64,000 bases of DNA from Nonlabens dokdonensis DSW-6 (GCF_000332115.1 NC_020156.1:124001-188000), one strand, 5' to 3'; counted from the first letter of the stretch, positions 54,401-63,803 are shown. The notes: generated by a model not told the origin, from the sequence alone. Translations and numbers: made by a program.

Positions 54401-57400
54401 TCTCTAGCTAACTGTGTCTTTAACTCACTAATGTCATGTAACTCATACTCCAAATCACCTCGATTATATACAACTTGGACTAGCTCCTCTTCCCAATTAA
54501 ATGATGTCCTCAAAATAGGGTACTTCCTTATACAATACTCCCAAGCCTGTAGATACTTATCCACATCTAACTCATCATGGTAATCTAACAATAGCTGTAC
54601 GCGATAGGCATCGTCATCTGGCTGGCTTATTGCATGATAGATAAACCCTTGTTGCAAGCTACTGGCAGGATAAATACCTGATATACTATTTTGAGTGCTA
54701 CTTGCCGCTACTTGTAAATCATCTAATAAAGACTGACTAAGATCAACTGACTCAAAATCACTAGAAGTATAAAGACTTCCTGACTCAGCTAAACTTTCCT
54801 TACAATGATCTATAATGCTTATCAAATGTCTTTTAAAGTTTTTTCCAAAGTCTTCCGTAGCTATAGTCCCTAATTTACTATCTATTCGAAAACCTAACCT
54901 CCCTTTTTGAACCCCTCCGTTGATGTTTAAGATATTATGGTCCGTATTCAGAGAATCCACTTGTGAACCACTATCCTCCGAAGTAATAACATCCCAGTCC
55001 CTTAACTCTTCCCCAACTTCAAATTGACCTAAGTAATTAAAACTGATTGGTGCCAAATCACTAAAAGCACATGTACTATTACCTGATACTGCAAACGAAC
55101 CAAAGCCTATTCCCTTATTAGGAACACGATGTAAAGTATCCTTTATAAACTGAATACTGCCCCTCAAGCTGTCCTTGAGCTCTAATTTAACAGGAAATAT
55201 ACTTGTAAACCAACCCAATGTATGACTATGGTCTATAGCAGGATCTATTGGCTCCCTTCCATGGCCCTCTAATGTTATCCCTTGGATATCTAATCCGTTG
55301 ACATCTTTTAAAGCATATCCTAAAGCAGTTAACAATAAATCATTAATCTCTGTATAATAAGCTGTGGATATATCCTGCAATAAAATACGAGTAGTAGATT
55401 CTTCTAAATCAAAATAAAATGTACTTTGACTGGTGCCCAAAACCAACTGACTATAATCGGGAATACCCTTGAACCTAGATTCCCAATACAAACCCTCTTC
55501 AGGGGTGTCTTTAGCATAGTTCCTTATTCTAGAAACCCATTGACGATAACTGCTGCCTTTTTGACCTAAGGAATCCCCTAAATATAGACGCTTTAAATCA
55601 TCCGCTAGAATACGCCAACTAACACCATCAACAAGCATATGATGCAAAGCAAAATAAATACGAGCACTACCATCTTCATAACCATGTAAATAACCAACCC
55701 GAAATAAAGGACCAGATTCTAAATCAAAATCACTTTGCCATTTAGTAAGTTCTAAATGAATCGCTTCTGCACTTAATAAACTAACATCTAAAGTCTTTAA
55801 CTCTGGTATTAATACCTCTGATTCATAACGCTGATTTAACTCAAATGAATCGTCTTTAAAATCATAACAGACTCGAAGCATATCATGATGAGAAACCAAA
55901 ACATCTAATATTGATCCCAACTTAATCACATCTAGTTCTGGTGTACGAACTAAAAAACTTTGATTCCAATGATTTGGAGAGACTAATAAATTAGCATTAG
56001 TACGCTCTAAAAACCATTGCTGAATCGGTAATAAAGAAAAATCCCCTTCCAATATCCCTTGCTCTTGCTCAACCATATCGTCTAGATCCTTCGATTCTAT
56101 CCTTACAATTAGCCTTGATATGCTCCTACTCTCAAAAATATCACGAACATTACAACTCAATCCTATTTGTCGAATACGACTTGATACCTGAATACTTAAT
56201 ATAGAATCTCCTCCTATCCTGAAAAAATCATCCGTAATTCCTACCCGATCTAATCCTAATACTTCCTCCCATATTCTACACAAAACCTTCTCTGTTTCTG
56301 TCGTTGGAGCTACATACAAATCATCTGAAACGGTAAATTCTGGAGCTGGTAATCCTTTCTTATCCAACTTTCCATTAATCGTCAATGGAAAACTATCCAT
56401 CTTAACTAAACTACTAGGAATCATATAATCTGGTAAGGCCAAAGATAGTGACTCTAATATAGATTCCTCTGATAGAGCTACATCTGAGACGTCTAATACA
56501 TAATACCCTACTAAATACTTAATTGTTCCTGTTTCTGTTTCGCGCCCTTTGGCTATAACACAACTCTGAGTGATTCCTTCAATACTCCTTAAAGCATACT
56601 CTATCTCGCCCAACTCAATGCGATACCCTCGTATCTTGACCTGATCGTCATTCCTACCTATATACTCTAAATTACCATCTGATAACCACCTAACTAAATC
56701 CCCTGTCCTATATAACCGCGTATACCCCTTCTCCCTATCTTCATCAGTAGCAAATGGATTTTCTATAAAACGCTCTTCTGTTAAATTTGGATTGTTCAAA
56801 TAACCCCTTGACAAACCTGCACCCCCAATATATAACTCGCCTATAACTCCGATAGGAACTACTTGCTTGAATTTATCTAATACGTAAACCCTAGTGTTGC
56901 TTATTGGTGAGCCTATATTAGTGTTTAAATCTTCTAGTAAATAATTATAGATTGTAGTACAAACTGTATTTTCAGTAGGGCCATACGCATTAATTAAAGT
57001 CCTTCCAACACTCCATTTTTTCATTACATCTGATGATGTTATTTCTCCAGCAACAATTAATGTTTTTAAATTAAACTGTTTTTTATACTTCATTACTCCT
57101 AATAAAGCTGGAGGTATTGTTGCAATGGTTATTTGATGTCTTTCTATATAATCACTTAATAATTGAGTGTCTTCTTTTACATTCTTAGATGCTATTAAAA
57201 GACTTGAACCAAAAGATAAAGCACTAAAAATTTCACATACAGAAGCATCAAAAACTAAAGATGCATATTGTAAAACTCTAGAGTTTTTGTCTAACTTAAA
57301 TGTATCTTTTCGTGTAAAAACTAAATTATTTACCCCTTCATGCTCAACCATTACTCCTTTAGGTTTCCCTGTAGTTCCTGAGGTATAAATTACATAAGCT

Positions 57401-60400
57401 AAATCTGTTGGACGACTATACCTCGGTAAATTAGATGGTTGCTCTTTCTGGTAGAAGCCTTCAATCAAATCTATATAAACAACTCTATCCTCTGGTAAGC
57501 TAGTAGATCTATCTTTAAATACCCCGCGTTGACTCAATATCAATGCCGCCTCTGTATCCTCTAATATATAATCGATCCTATCTTGGGGATAATCTTGGTC
57601 TATTGGTACATAAGCACCGCCTGCCTTTAAGACCCCCAAAATTCCTATGATCATCTCCAAACTCCTATCCAAACATAAAGCTATCAAAGTATCGGGCTTT
57701 AAATCATTACCCGTTCTTTCCTTATAACTGCTTCGTATATGCCTGGCTAACTCATTACTACGCTCATTTAGCTCATTATAGGTTAACTCTTTATCCTCAT
57801 AAACTAAAGCTATATTATCAGGCACATTTTCTACCTGAGATTCAAACATCTCATATATCGTCTTATCCCTTGGGTAATCCACATCGGTAGAATTCCATTG
57901 ATGAATCACCTGATCGTACTCCGATGAATTCAATAAACTTATCTTACTATGTAACTGATCTGGTGTATTGATAACCTGATCAAGAATATCTTCTAGTCGG
58001 ACTAAATGGCTATTGGCCTTCTCTTCTGTTAAATAATCACCATCATACTGTAACTCGATCGTAAGGACATCGCTATATTCATAAGCTTTAATACTCAATG
58101 GATAATCCACCTTCTCTATAGCATCACGAATACTAAGCTTTGAAACTTCACTTGATGTTCCCTTGGGCATAGGGTAATTTTCGAAAACAAATAAACTATG
58201 AAATAATCGACCTTCTCCTTTTTGAAGTTTTGATAAGTCTGCAAAACTATTCGAATTCAATCCTGTGATCTGTTTTTGAATGTCGTGCAATTGTGATAGA
58301 ATGCTATTGTCATTATCCCAATTTACAACCAAAGGTAATGTGTTGATAAACAAACCAACACTCTCTTCTATCCCTTCAATTGGTAAATCCCTACCCGATA
58401 CAGTAGTCCCAACAATACTATGAGGTGAACTACTATACACTTGTAATAATTTATGCCAGATAAACTGTACAATAACATTTATAGTAACCCCTTCTCGCTG
58501 ACTAAAACTCTTTAACTCCTCATAAACTGACCCTTTAATCTCTATTGCATTAGAACCCGGATTACCAACTATTCGATAACTTGTAAGGTCTATGGGATTA
58601 CTCAATAAAGCATTTATATCATTGGCACCTTCTACTTCTGATAAGATCCCATCCCAGTAATTAGAAACAACAGACTTATGCGTATATATATACTCTTGAG
58701 TCTCTAAATAAGCAACATCTTCTTTAACGTCTATCGAATCCCCTACTATTAATGACTCATAATAACTATCCAAACTTTTCAACAGGGCAGGGCCACTCCA
58801 ACCATCTCCAATACTATGATGATCTGTTTTTAATATCGTATATAAAGTCTCTGATTGCTTAATAATATGTAACCTAAAAAGACTTGGCTTGGTTAAATCA
58901 AAACCATGCCCCCTATCTAATAATTGGATAGACTTGATCTTTTCGTCTCTAGCTAACTGTGTCTTTAACTCACTAATGTCATGTAACTCATACTCCAAAT
59001 CACCTCGATTATATACAACTTGGACTAGCTCCTCTTCCCAATTAAATGATGTCCTCAAAATAGGGTACTTCCTTATACAATACTCCCAAGCCTGTAGATA
59101 CTTATCCACATCTAACTCATCATGGTAATCTAACAATAGCTGTACGCGATAGGCATCGTCATCTGGCTGGCTTATTGCATGATAGATAAACCCTTGTTGC
59201 AAGCTACTGGCAGGATAAATACCTGATATACTATTTTGAGTGCTACTTGCCGCTACTTGTAAATCATCTAATAAAGACTGACTAAGATCAACTGACTCAA
59301 AATCACTAGAAGTATAAAGACTTCCTGACTCAGCTAAACTTTCCTTACAATGATCTATAATGCTTATCAAATGTCTTTTAAAGTTTTTTCCAAAGTCTTC
59401 CGTAGCTATAGTCCCTAATTTACTATCTATTCGAAAACCTAACCTCCCTTTTTGAACCCCTCCGTTGATGTTTAAGATATTATGGTCCGTATTCAGAGAA
59501 TCCACTTGTGAACCACTATCCTCCGAAGTAATAACATCCCAGTCCCTTAACTCTTCCCCAACTTCAAATTGACCTAAGTAATTAAAACTGATTGGTGCCA
59601 AATCACTAAAAGCACATGTACTATTACCTGATACTGCAAACGAACCAAAGCCTATTCCCTTATTAGGAACACGATGTAAAGTATCCTTTATAAACTGAAT
59701 ACTGCCCCTCAAGCTGTCCTTGAGCTCTAATTTAACAGGAAATATACTTGTAAACCAACCCAATGTATGACTATGGTCTATAGCAGGATCTATTGGCTCC
59801 CTTCCATGGCCCTCTAATGTTATCCCTTGGATATCTAATCCGTTGACATCTTTTAAAGCATATCCTAAAGCAGTTAACAATAAATCATTAATCTCTGTAT
59901 AATAAGCTGTGGATATATCCTGCAATAAAATACGAGTAGTAGATTCTTCTAAATCAAAATAAAATGTACTTTGACTGGTGCCCAAAACCAACTGACTATA
60001 ATCGGGAATACCCTTGAACCTAGATTCCCAATACAAACCCTCTTCAGGGGTGTCTTTAGCATAGTTCCTTATTCTAGAAACCCATTGACGATAACTGCTG
60101 CCTTTTTGACCTAAGGAATCCCCTAAATATAGACGCTTTAAATCATCCGCTAGAATACGCCAACTAACACCATCAACAAGCATATGATGCAAAGCAAAAT
60201 AAATACGAGCACTACCATCTTCATAACCATGTAAATAACCAACCCGAAATAAAGGACCAGATTCTAAATCAAAATCACTTTGCCATTTAGTAAGTTCTAA
60301 ATGAATCGCTTCTGCACTTAATAAACTAACATCTAAAGTCTTTAACTCTGGTATTAATACCTCTGATTCATAACGCTGATTTAACTCAAATGAATCGTCT

Positions 60401-61128
60401 TTAAAATCATAACAGACTCGAAGCATATCATGATGAGAAACCAAAACATCTAATATTGATCCCAACTTAATCACATCTAGTTCTGGTGTACGAACTAAAA
60501 AACTTTGATTCCAATGATTTGGAGAGACTAATAAATTAGCATTAGTACGCTCTAAAAACCATTGCTGAATCGGTAATAAAGAAAAATCCCCTTCCAATAT
60601 CCCTTGCTCTTGCTCAACCATATCGTCTAGATCCTTCGATTCTATCCTTACAATTAGCCTTGATATGCTCCTACTCTCAAAAATATCACGAACATTACAA
60701 CTCAATCCTATTTGTCGAATACGACTTGATACCTGAATACTTAATATAGAATCTCCTCCTATCCTGAAAAAATCATCCGTAATTCCTACCCGATCTAATC
60801 CTAATACTTCCTCCCATATTCTACACAAAACCTTCTCTGTTTCTGTCGTTGGAGCTACATACAAATCATCTGAAACGGTAAATTCTGGAGCTGGTAATCC
60901 TTTCTTATCCAACTTTCCATTAATCGTCAATGGAAAACTATCCATCTTAACTAAACTACTAGGAATCATATAATCTGGTAAGGCCAAAGATAGTGACTCT
61001 AATATAGATTCCTCTGATAGAGCTACATCTGAGACGTCTAATACATAATACCCTACTAAATACTTAATTGTTCCTGTTTCTGTTTCGCGCCCTTTGGCTA
61101 TAACACAACTCTGAGTGATTCCTTCCAA
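51457..61128 (-). CDS. NRPS, downstream part of a frameshifted gene: (A)-T-E-C-A-T-E-C-A-T
   Basis: A 3223-codon frame starting inside the C-terminal part of an A domain (MEGITQSC), continuing the piece at 61064-63787 past a one-base insertion. Order: A end (NGKLDKK near 74), T (near 130), E (180-610), D-L type C (633-1076), A with pocket D-A-C-T-I-A-A-V-C (1110-1590), T, E (1696-2123), C (2150-2593), A with pocket D-F-Q-E-N-G-T-V-D (2626-3120), T (near 3173), and a tail ending NNNIIKEF. The tail resembles that of the next synthetase (GDIWEF), so both are probably linear docking motifs. Predicted residues after D-Phe: D-(Phe-like), then an unassigned L-residue. Confidence 0.93.
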   Translation of the reverse strand: MEGITQSCVIAKGRETETGTIKYLVGYYVLDVSDVALSEESILESLSLALPDYMIPSSLVKMDSFPLTINGKLDKKGLPAPEFTVSDDLYVAPTTETEKVLCRIWEEVLGLDRVGITDDFFRIGGDSILSIQVSSRIRQIGLSCNVRDIFESRSISRLIVRIESKDLDDMVEQEQGILEGDFSLLPIQQWFLERTNANLLVSPNHWNQSFLVRTPELDVIKLGSILDVLVSHHDMLRVCYDFKDDSFELNQRYESEVLIPELKTLDVSLLSAEAIHLELTKWQSDFDLESGPLFRVGYLHGYEDGSARIYFALHHMLVDGVSWRILADDLKRLYLGDSLGQKGSSYRQWVSRIRNYAKDTPEEGLYWESRFKGIPDYSQLVLGTSQSTFYFDLEESTTRILLQDISTAYYTEINDLLLTALGYALKDVNGLDIQGITLEGHGREPIDPAIDHSHTLGWFTSIFPVKLELKDSLRGSIQFIKDTLHRVPNKGIGFGSFAVSGNSTCAFSDLAPISFNYLGQFEVGEELRDWDVITSEDSGSQVDSLNTDHNILNINGGVQKGRLGFRIDSKLGTIATEDFGKNFKRHLISIIDHCKESLAESGSLYTSSDFESVDLSQSLLDDLQVAASSTQNSISGIYPASSLQQGFIYHAISQPDDDAYRVQLLLDYHDELDVDKYLQAWEYCIRKYPILRTSFNWEEELVQVVYNRGDLEYELHDISELKTQLARDEKIKSIQLLDRGHGFDLTKPSLFRLHIIKQSETLYTILKTDHHSIGDGWSGPALLKSLDSYYESLIVGDSIDVKEDVAYLETQEYIYTHKSVVSNYWDGILSEVEGANDINALLSNPIDLTSYRIVGNPGSNAIEIKGSVYEELKSFSQREGVTINVIVQFIWHKLLQVYSSSPHSIVGTTVSGRDLPIEGIEESVGLFINTLPLVVNWDNDNSILSQLHDIQKQITGLNSNSFADLSKLQKGEGRLFHSLFVFENYPMPKGTSSEVSKLSIRDAIEKVDYPLSIKAYEYSDVLTIELQYDGDYLTEEKANSHLVRLEDILDQVINTPDQLHSKISLLNSSEYDQVIHQWNSTDVDYPRDKTIYEMFESQVENVPDNIALVYEDKELTYNELNERSNELARHIRSSYKERTGNDLKPDTLIALCLDRSLEMIIGILGVLKAGGAYVPIDQDYPQDRIDYILEDTEAALILSQRGVFKDRSTSLPEDRVVYIDLIEGFYQKEQPSNLPRYSRPTDLAYVIYTSGTTGKPKGVMVEHEGVNNLVFTRKDTFKLDKNSRVLQYASLVFDASVCEIFSALSFGSSLLIASKNVKEDTQLLSDYIERHQITIATIPPALLGVMKYKKQFNLKTLIVAGEITSSDVMKKWSVGRTLINAYGPTENTVCTTIYNYLLEDLNTNIGSPISNTRVYVLDKFKQVVPIGVIGELYIGGAGLSRGYLNNPNLTEERFIENPFATDEDREKGYTRLYRTGDLVRWLSDGNLEYIGRNDDQVKIRGYRIELGEIEYALRSIEGITQSCVIAKGRETETGTIKYLVGYYVLDVSDVALSEESILESLSLALPDYMIPSSLVKMDSFPLTINGKLDKKGLPAPEFTVSDDLYVAPTTETEKVLCRIWEEVLGLDRVGITDDFFRIGGDSILSIQVSSRIRQIGLSCNVRDIFESRSISRLIVRIESKDLDDMVEQEQGILEGDFSLLPIQQWFLERTNANLLVSPNHWNQSFLVRTPELDVIKLGSILDVLVSHHDMLRVCYDFKDDSFELNQRYESEVLIPELKTLDVSLLSAEAIHLELTKWQSDFDLESGPLFRVGYLHGYEDGSARIYFALHHMLVDGVSWRILADDLKRLYLGDSLGQKGSSYRQWVSRIRNYAKDTPEEGLYWESRFKGIPDYSQLVLGTSQSTFYFDLEESTTRILLQDISTAYYTEINDLLLTALGYALKDVNGLDIQGITLEGHGREPIDPAIDHSHTLGWFTSIFPVKLELKDSLRGSIQFIKDTLHRVPNKGIGFGSFAVSGNSTCAFSDLAPISFNYLGQFEVGEELRDWDVITSEDSGSQVDSLNTDHNILNINGGVQKGRLGFRIDSKLGTIATEDFGKNFKRHLISIIDHCKESLAESGSLYTSSDFESVDLSQSLLDDLQVAASSTQNSISGIYPASSLQQGFIYHAISQPDDDAYRVQLLLDYHDELDVDKYLQAWEYCIRKYPILRTSFNWEEELVQVVYNRGDLEYELHDISELKTQLARDEKIKSIQLLDRGHGFDLTKPSLFRLHIIKQSETLYTILKTDHHSIGDGWSGPALLKSLDSYYESLIVGDSIDVKEDVAYLETQEYIYTHKSVVSNYWDGILSEVEGANDINALLSNPIDLTSYRIVGNPGSNAIEIKGSVYEELKSFSQREGVTINVIVQFIWHKLLQVYSSSPHSIVGTTVSGRDLPIEGIEESVGLFINTLPLVVNWDNDNSILSQLHDIQKQITGLNSNSFADLSKLQKGEGRLFHSLFIFQNYPMPKGTSSEVSKLSTRGAIQKSDYPLNITVYEYSDVLTIELQYDGDYLTEEKANSHLVRLEDILDQVINTPDQLHSKISLLNSSEYDQVIHQWNSTDVDYPRDKTIYEMFESQVENVPDNIALVYEDKELTYNELNERSNELARHIRSSYKERTGNDLKPDTLIALCLDRSLEMIIGILGVLKAGGAYVPIDPDYPQDRIDYILEDTEAALVLSQRGVFKDRSTSLPEGRVVYIDLSAPFYKDEDSSNLTRYSTSTDLIYVIYTSGTTGKPKGVMVENKGVNNLINFHNKQYAQLSVNPQVALVSNYNFDFSVQQIFNTILFGHTLHVLSKDRILNPSLFNDYLIANEIEVFEMTPTLFSHLILPFNNYENSKLKFINIGGENLSPSIISNFLDKNISKDISIINTYGPTEFTVDATLYKIDFNKDSLIDNESVSIGSPISNTRVYVLDKFKQVVPIGVIGELYIGGAGLSRGYLNNPNLTEERFIENPFATDEDREKGYTRLYRTGDLVRWLSDGNLEYIGRNDDQVKIRGYRIELGEIEYALRSIEGITRSCVLVKESVKDSNTSKHLIGYYILEEPDIELSEEFIIEELSKALPEYMVPSSLIKMDNFPLTINGKLDKKALSDVEFGSLNDLYVAPTTETEKALCRIWEEVLGLERVGITDDFFKIGGDSILCITLSHRMSEFSHKDIQVSDIFEYVTISELIENFLITRVDNNNIIKEF
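52294..52803 (-). other. A-domain specificity cassette B3 (pocket D-F-Q-E-N-G-T-V-D)
   Basis: A 510-bp variable core. The pocket was read from NFDFSVQQIF, VFEMTPTLF, FINIGGENL and TYGPTEFTVD. I know no matching code; an acidic 278 position (Glu) may point to a polar or basic substrate. Confidence 0.75.
52804..56886 (-). repeat. 4083-bp synthetase repeat unit, copy 2
   Basis: Same layout and exact length as 44674-48756. The E and C portions look identical over kilobases. Confidence 0.92.
56887..57348 (-). other. A-domain specificity cassette B2 (pocket D-A-C-T-I-A-A-V-C)
   Basis: A 462-bp core, almost the same as cassette B1 except for its first roughly 25 codons and a Trp-to-Cys change at pocket position 239 (codon TGT, complement of 57235-57237). 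It is derived from a phenylalanine pocket, and the enlarged pocket may admit a para-substituted aromatic. Confidence 0.85.
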
Positions 61129-61432
61129 TACTCCTTAAAGCATACTCTATCTCGCCCAACTCAATGCGATACCCTCGTATCTTGACCTGATCGTCATTCC
61201 TACCTATATACTCTAAATTACCATCTGATAACCACCTAACTAAATCCCCTGTCCTATATAACCGCGTATACCCCTTCTCCCTATCTTCATCAGTAGCAAA
61301 TGGATTTTCTATAAAACGCTCTTCTGTTAAATTTGGATTGTTCAAATAACCCCTTGACAAACCTGCACCCCCAATATATAACTCGCCTATAACTCCGATA
61401 GGAACTACTTGCTTGAATTTATCTAATACGTA
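57349..61432 (-). repeat. 4084-bp synthetase repeat unit, copy 3 (contains a frameshift)
   Basis: One base longer than copies 1 and 2 because of an extra C at 61125-61126. A short patch near 58080-58150 differs from copies 1 and 2 (SIRDAIEKVDYPLSI versus STRGAIQKSDYPLNI). Confidence 0.92.
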
Positions 61433-63787
61433 AACCCTAGTGTTGCTTATTGGTGAGCCTATATTAGTGTTTAAATCTTCTAGTAAATAATTATAGATTG
61501 TAGTACAAACTGTATTTTCAGTAGGGCCATACGCATTAATTAAAGTCCTTCCAACACTCCATTTTTTCATTACATCTGATGATGTTATTTCTCCAGCAAC
61601 AATTAATGTTTTTAAATTAAACTGTTTTTTATACTTCATTACTCCTAATAAAGCTGGAGGTATTGTTGCAATGGTTATTTGATGTCTTTCTATATAATCA
61701 CTTAATAATTGAGTGTCTTCTTTTACATTCTTAGATGCTATTAAAAGACTTGAACCAAAAGATAAAGCACTAAAAATTTCCCATACAGAGGCATCAAAAA
61801 CTAAAGATGCATATTGTAAAACTTTAAAGTTTGTATCTAGTTTAAACGCTTCTTTCTGCATAAAAACTAGATTGACAACACTACTATGCTCAACCATTAC
61901 TCCTTTAGGTTTCCCTGTGGTTCCTGAGGTATAAATTACATAAGCTAAATCTGTTGGACGACTATACCTCGGTAAATTAGATGGTTGCTCTTTCTGGTAG
62001 AAGCCTTCAATCAAATCTATATAAACAACTCTATCCTCTGGTAAGCTAGTAGATCTATCTTTAAATACCCCGCGTTGACTCAATACCAATGCCGCCTCTG
62101 TATCCTCTAATATATAATCGATCCTATCTTGGGGATAATCTGGGTCTATTGGTACATAAGCACCGCCTGCCTTTAAGACCCCCAAAATTCCTATGATCAT
62201 CTCCAAACTCCTATCCAAACATAAAGCTATCAAAGTATCGGGCTTTAAATCATTACCCGTTCTTTCCTTATAACTGCTTCGTATATGCCTGGCTAACTCA
62301 TTACTACGCTCATTTAGCTCATTATAGGTTAACTCTTTATCCTCATAAACTAAAGCTATATTATCAGGCACATTTTCTACCTGAGATTCAAACATCTCAT
62401 ATATCGTCTTATCCCTTGGGTAATCCACATCGGTAGAATTCCATTGATGAATCACCTGATCGTACTCCGATGAATTCAATAAACTTATCTTACTATGTAA
62501 CTGATCTGGTGTATTGATAACCTGATCAAGAATATCTTCTAGTCGGACTAAATGGCTATTGGCCTTCTCTTCTGTTAAATAATCACCATCATACTGTAAC
62601 TCGATCGTAAGGACATCGCTATATTCATAAGCTTTAATACTCAATGGATAATCCACCTTCTCTATAGCATCACGAATACTAAGCTTTGAAACTTCACTTG
62701 ATGTTCCCTTGGGCATAGGGTAGTTCTCAAAACCAAATAAACTATGAAATAATCGACCCTCTCCTTTTTGAAGTTTTGATAAGTCTGCAAAACTATTCGA
62801 ATTCAATCCTGTGATCTGTTTTTGAATGTCGTGCAATTGTGATAGAATGCTATTGTCATTATCCCAATTTACAACCAAAGGTAATGTGTTGATAAACAAA
62901 CCAACACTCTCTTCTATCCCTTCAATTGGTAAATCCCTACCCGATACAGTAGTCCCAACAATACTATGAGGTGAACTACTATACACTTGTAATAATTTAT
63001 GCCAGATAAACTGTACAATAACATTTATAGTAACCCCTTCTCGCTGACTAAAACTCTTTAACTCCTCATAAACTGACCCTTTAATCTCTATTGCATTAGA
63101 ACCCGGATTACCAACTATTCGATAACTTGTAAGGTCTATGGGATTACTCAATAAAGCATTTATATCATTGGCACCTTCTACTTCTGATAAGATCCCATCC
63201 CAGTAATTAGAAACAACAGACTTATGCGTATATATATACTCTTGAGTCTCTAAATAAGCAACATCTTCTTTAACGTCTATCGAATCCCCTACTATTAATG
63301 ACTCATAATAACTATCCAAACTTTTCAACAGGGCAGGGCCACTCCAACCATCTCCAATACTATGATGATCTGTTTTTAATATCGTATATAAAGTCTCTGA
63401 TTGCTTAATAATATGTAACCTAAAAAGACTTGGCTTGGTTAAATCAAAACCATGCCCCCTATCTAATAATTGGATAGACTTGATCTTTTCGTCTCTAGCT
63501 AACTGTGTCTTTAACTCACTAATGTCATGTAACTCATACTCCAAATCACCTCGATTATATACAACTTGGACTAGCTCCTCTTCCCAATTAAATGATGTCC
63601 TCAAAATAGGGTACTTCCTTATACAATACTCCCAAGCCTGTAGATACTTATCCACATCTAACTCATCATGGTAATCTAACAATAGCTGTACGCGATAGGC
63701 ATCGTCATCTGGCTGGCTTATTGCATGATAGATAAACCCTTGTTGCAAGCTACTGGCAGGATAAATACCTGATATACTGTTTTTCAT
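61064..63787 (-). CDS. NRPS, upstream part of a frameshifted gene: C-(A)
   Basis: 907 codons with the true start of the first complete synthetase in the window. It starts abruptly with MKNSISGIYPASSLQQGF, the beginning of a D-L type C domain (HHSIGDGWS near 135), with no docking domain before it. The A domain follows (TYNELN near 480), with pocket DAWTIAAVC, a phenylalanine code close to that of GrsA. The frame runs off at SIGRNHSE where the other copies read SIEGITQS, because of an extra base at 61125-61126. With that base removed the gene spans 51457-63787 as C-A-T-E-C-A-T-E-C-A-T. It starts 16 bp after the stop of the preceding synthetase. Confidence 0.93.
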   Translation of the reverse strand: MKNSISGIYPASSLQQGFIYHAISQPDDDAYRVQLLLDYHDELDVDKYLQAWEYCIRKYPILRTSFNWEEELVQVVYNRGDLEYELHDISELKTQLARDEKIKSIQLLDRGHGFDLTKPSLFRLHIIKQSETLYTILKTDHHSIGDGWSGPALLKSLDSYYESLIVGDSIDVKEDVAYLETQEYIYTHKSVVSNYWDGILSEVEGANDINALLSNPIDLTSYRIVGNPGSNAIEIKGSVYEELKSFSQREGVTINVIVQFIWHKLLQVYSSSPHSIVGTTVSGRDLPIEGIEESVGLFINTLPLVVNWDNDNSILSQLHDIQKQITGLNSNSFADLSKLQKGEGRLFHSLFGFENYPMPKGTSSEVSKLSIRDAIEKVDYPLSIKAYEYSDVLTIELQYDGDYLTEEKANSHLVRLEDILDQVINTPDQLHSKISLLNSSEYDQVIHQWNSTDVDYPRDKTIYEMFESQVENVPDNIALVYEDKELTYNELNERSNELARHIRSSYKERTGNDLKPDTLIALCLDRSLEMIIGILGVLKAGGAYVPIDPDYPQDRIDYILEDTEAALVLSQRGVFKDRSTSLPEDRVVYIDLIEGFYQKEQPSNLPRYSRPTDLAYVIYTSGTTGKPKGVMVEHSSVVNLVFMQKEAFKLDTNFKVLQYASLVFDASVWEIFSALSFGSSLLIASKNVKEDTQLLSDYIERHQITIATIPPALLGVMKYKKQFNLKTLIVAGEITSSDVMKKWSVGRTLINAYGPTENTVCTTIYNYLLEDLNTNIGSPISNTRVYVLDKFKQVVPIGVIGELYIGGAGLSRGYLNNPNLTEERFIENPFATDEDREKGYTRLYRTGDLVRWLSDGNLEYIGRNDDQVKIRGYRIELGEIEYALRSIGRNHSELCYSQRARNRNRNN
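61433..61894 (-). other. A-domain specificity cassette B1 (pocket DAWTIAAVC, phenylalanine)
   Basis: A 462-bp core with the phenylalanine code; Trp239 is intact (codon TGG, complement of 61781-61783). The E domain after it predicts D-Phe. Confidence 0.9.
61895..63772 (-). repeat. Synthetase repeat unit, copy 4, interrupted by a gene boundary
   Basis: Colinear without indels with 52804-54681 up to 63772. Then about 46 bp replace the normal E-C linker (63773-63818), after which the repeat resumes at 63819 and runs to the window end. Confidence 0.88.
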
Positions 63788-63803
63788 TTTTTTATTTTTT
63801 TAT

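Noticed and set aside
53400..63700. Plus-strand frames of 70-94 codons repeated across the synthetase region
   Set aside because: They recur only because the synthetase repeats recur on the opposite strand; they have no independent coding signal.
40204..63787. Multiple synthetase frames as separate natural genes starting at MDRSLEM (49584) and MEGITQS (61128)
   Set aside because: Both starts fall inside A domains, and the sequence continues the upstream frame exactly if one inserted base is removed, as shown by the other repeat copies.
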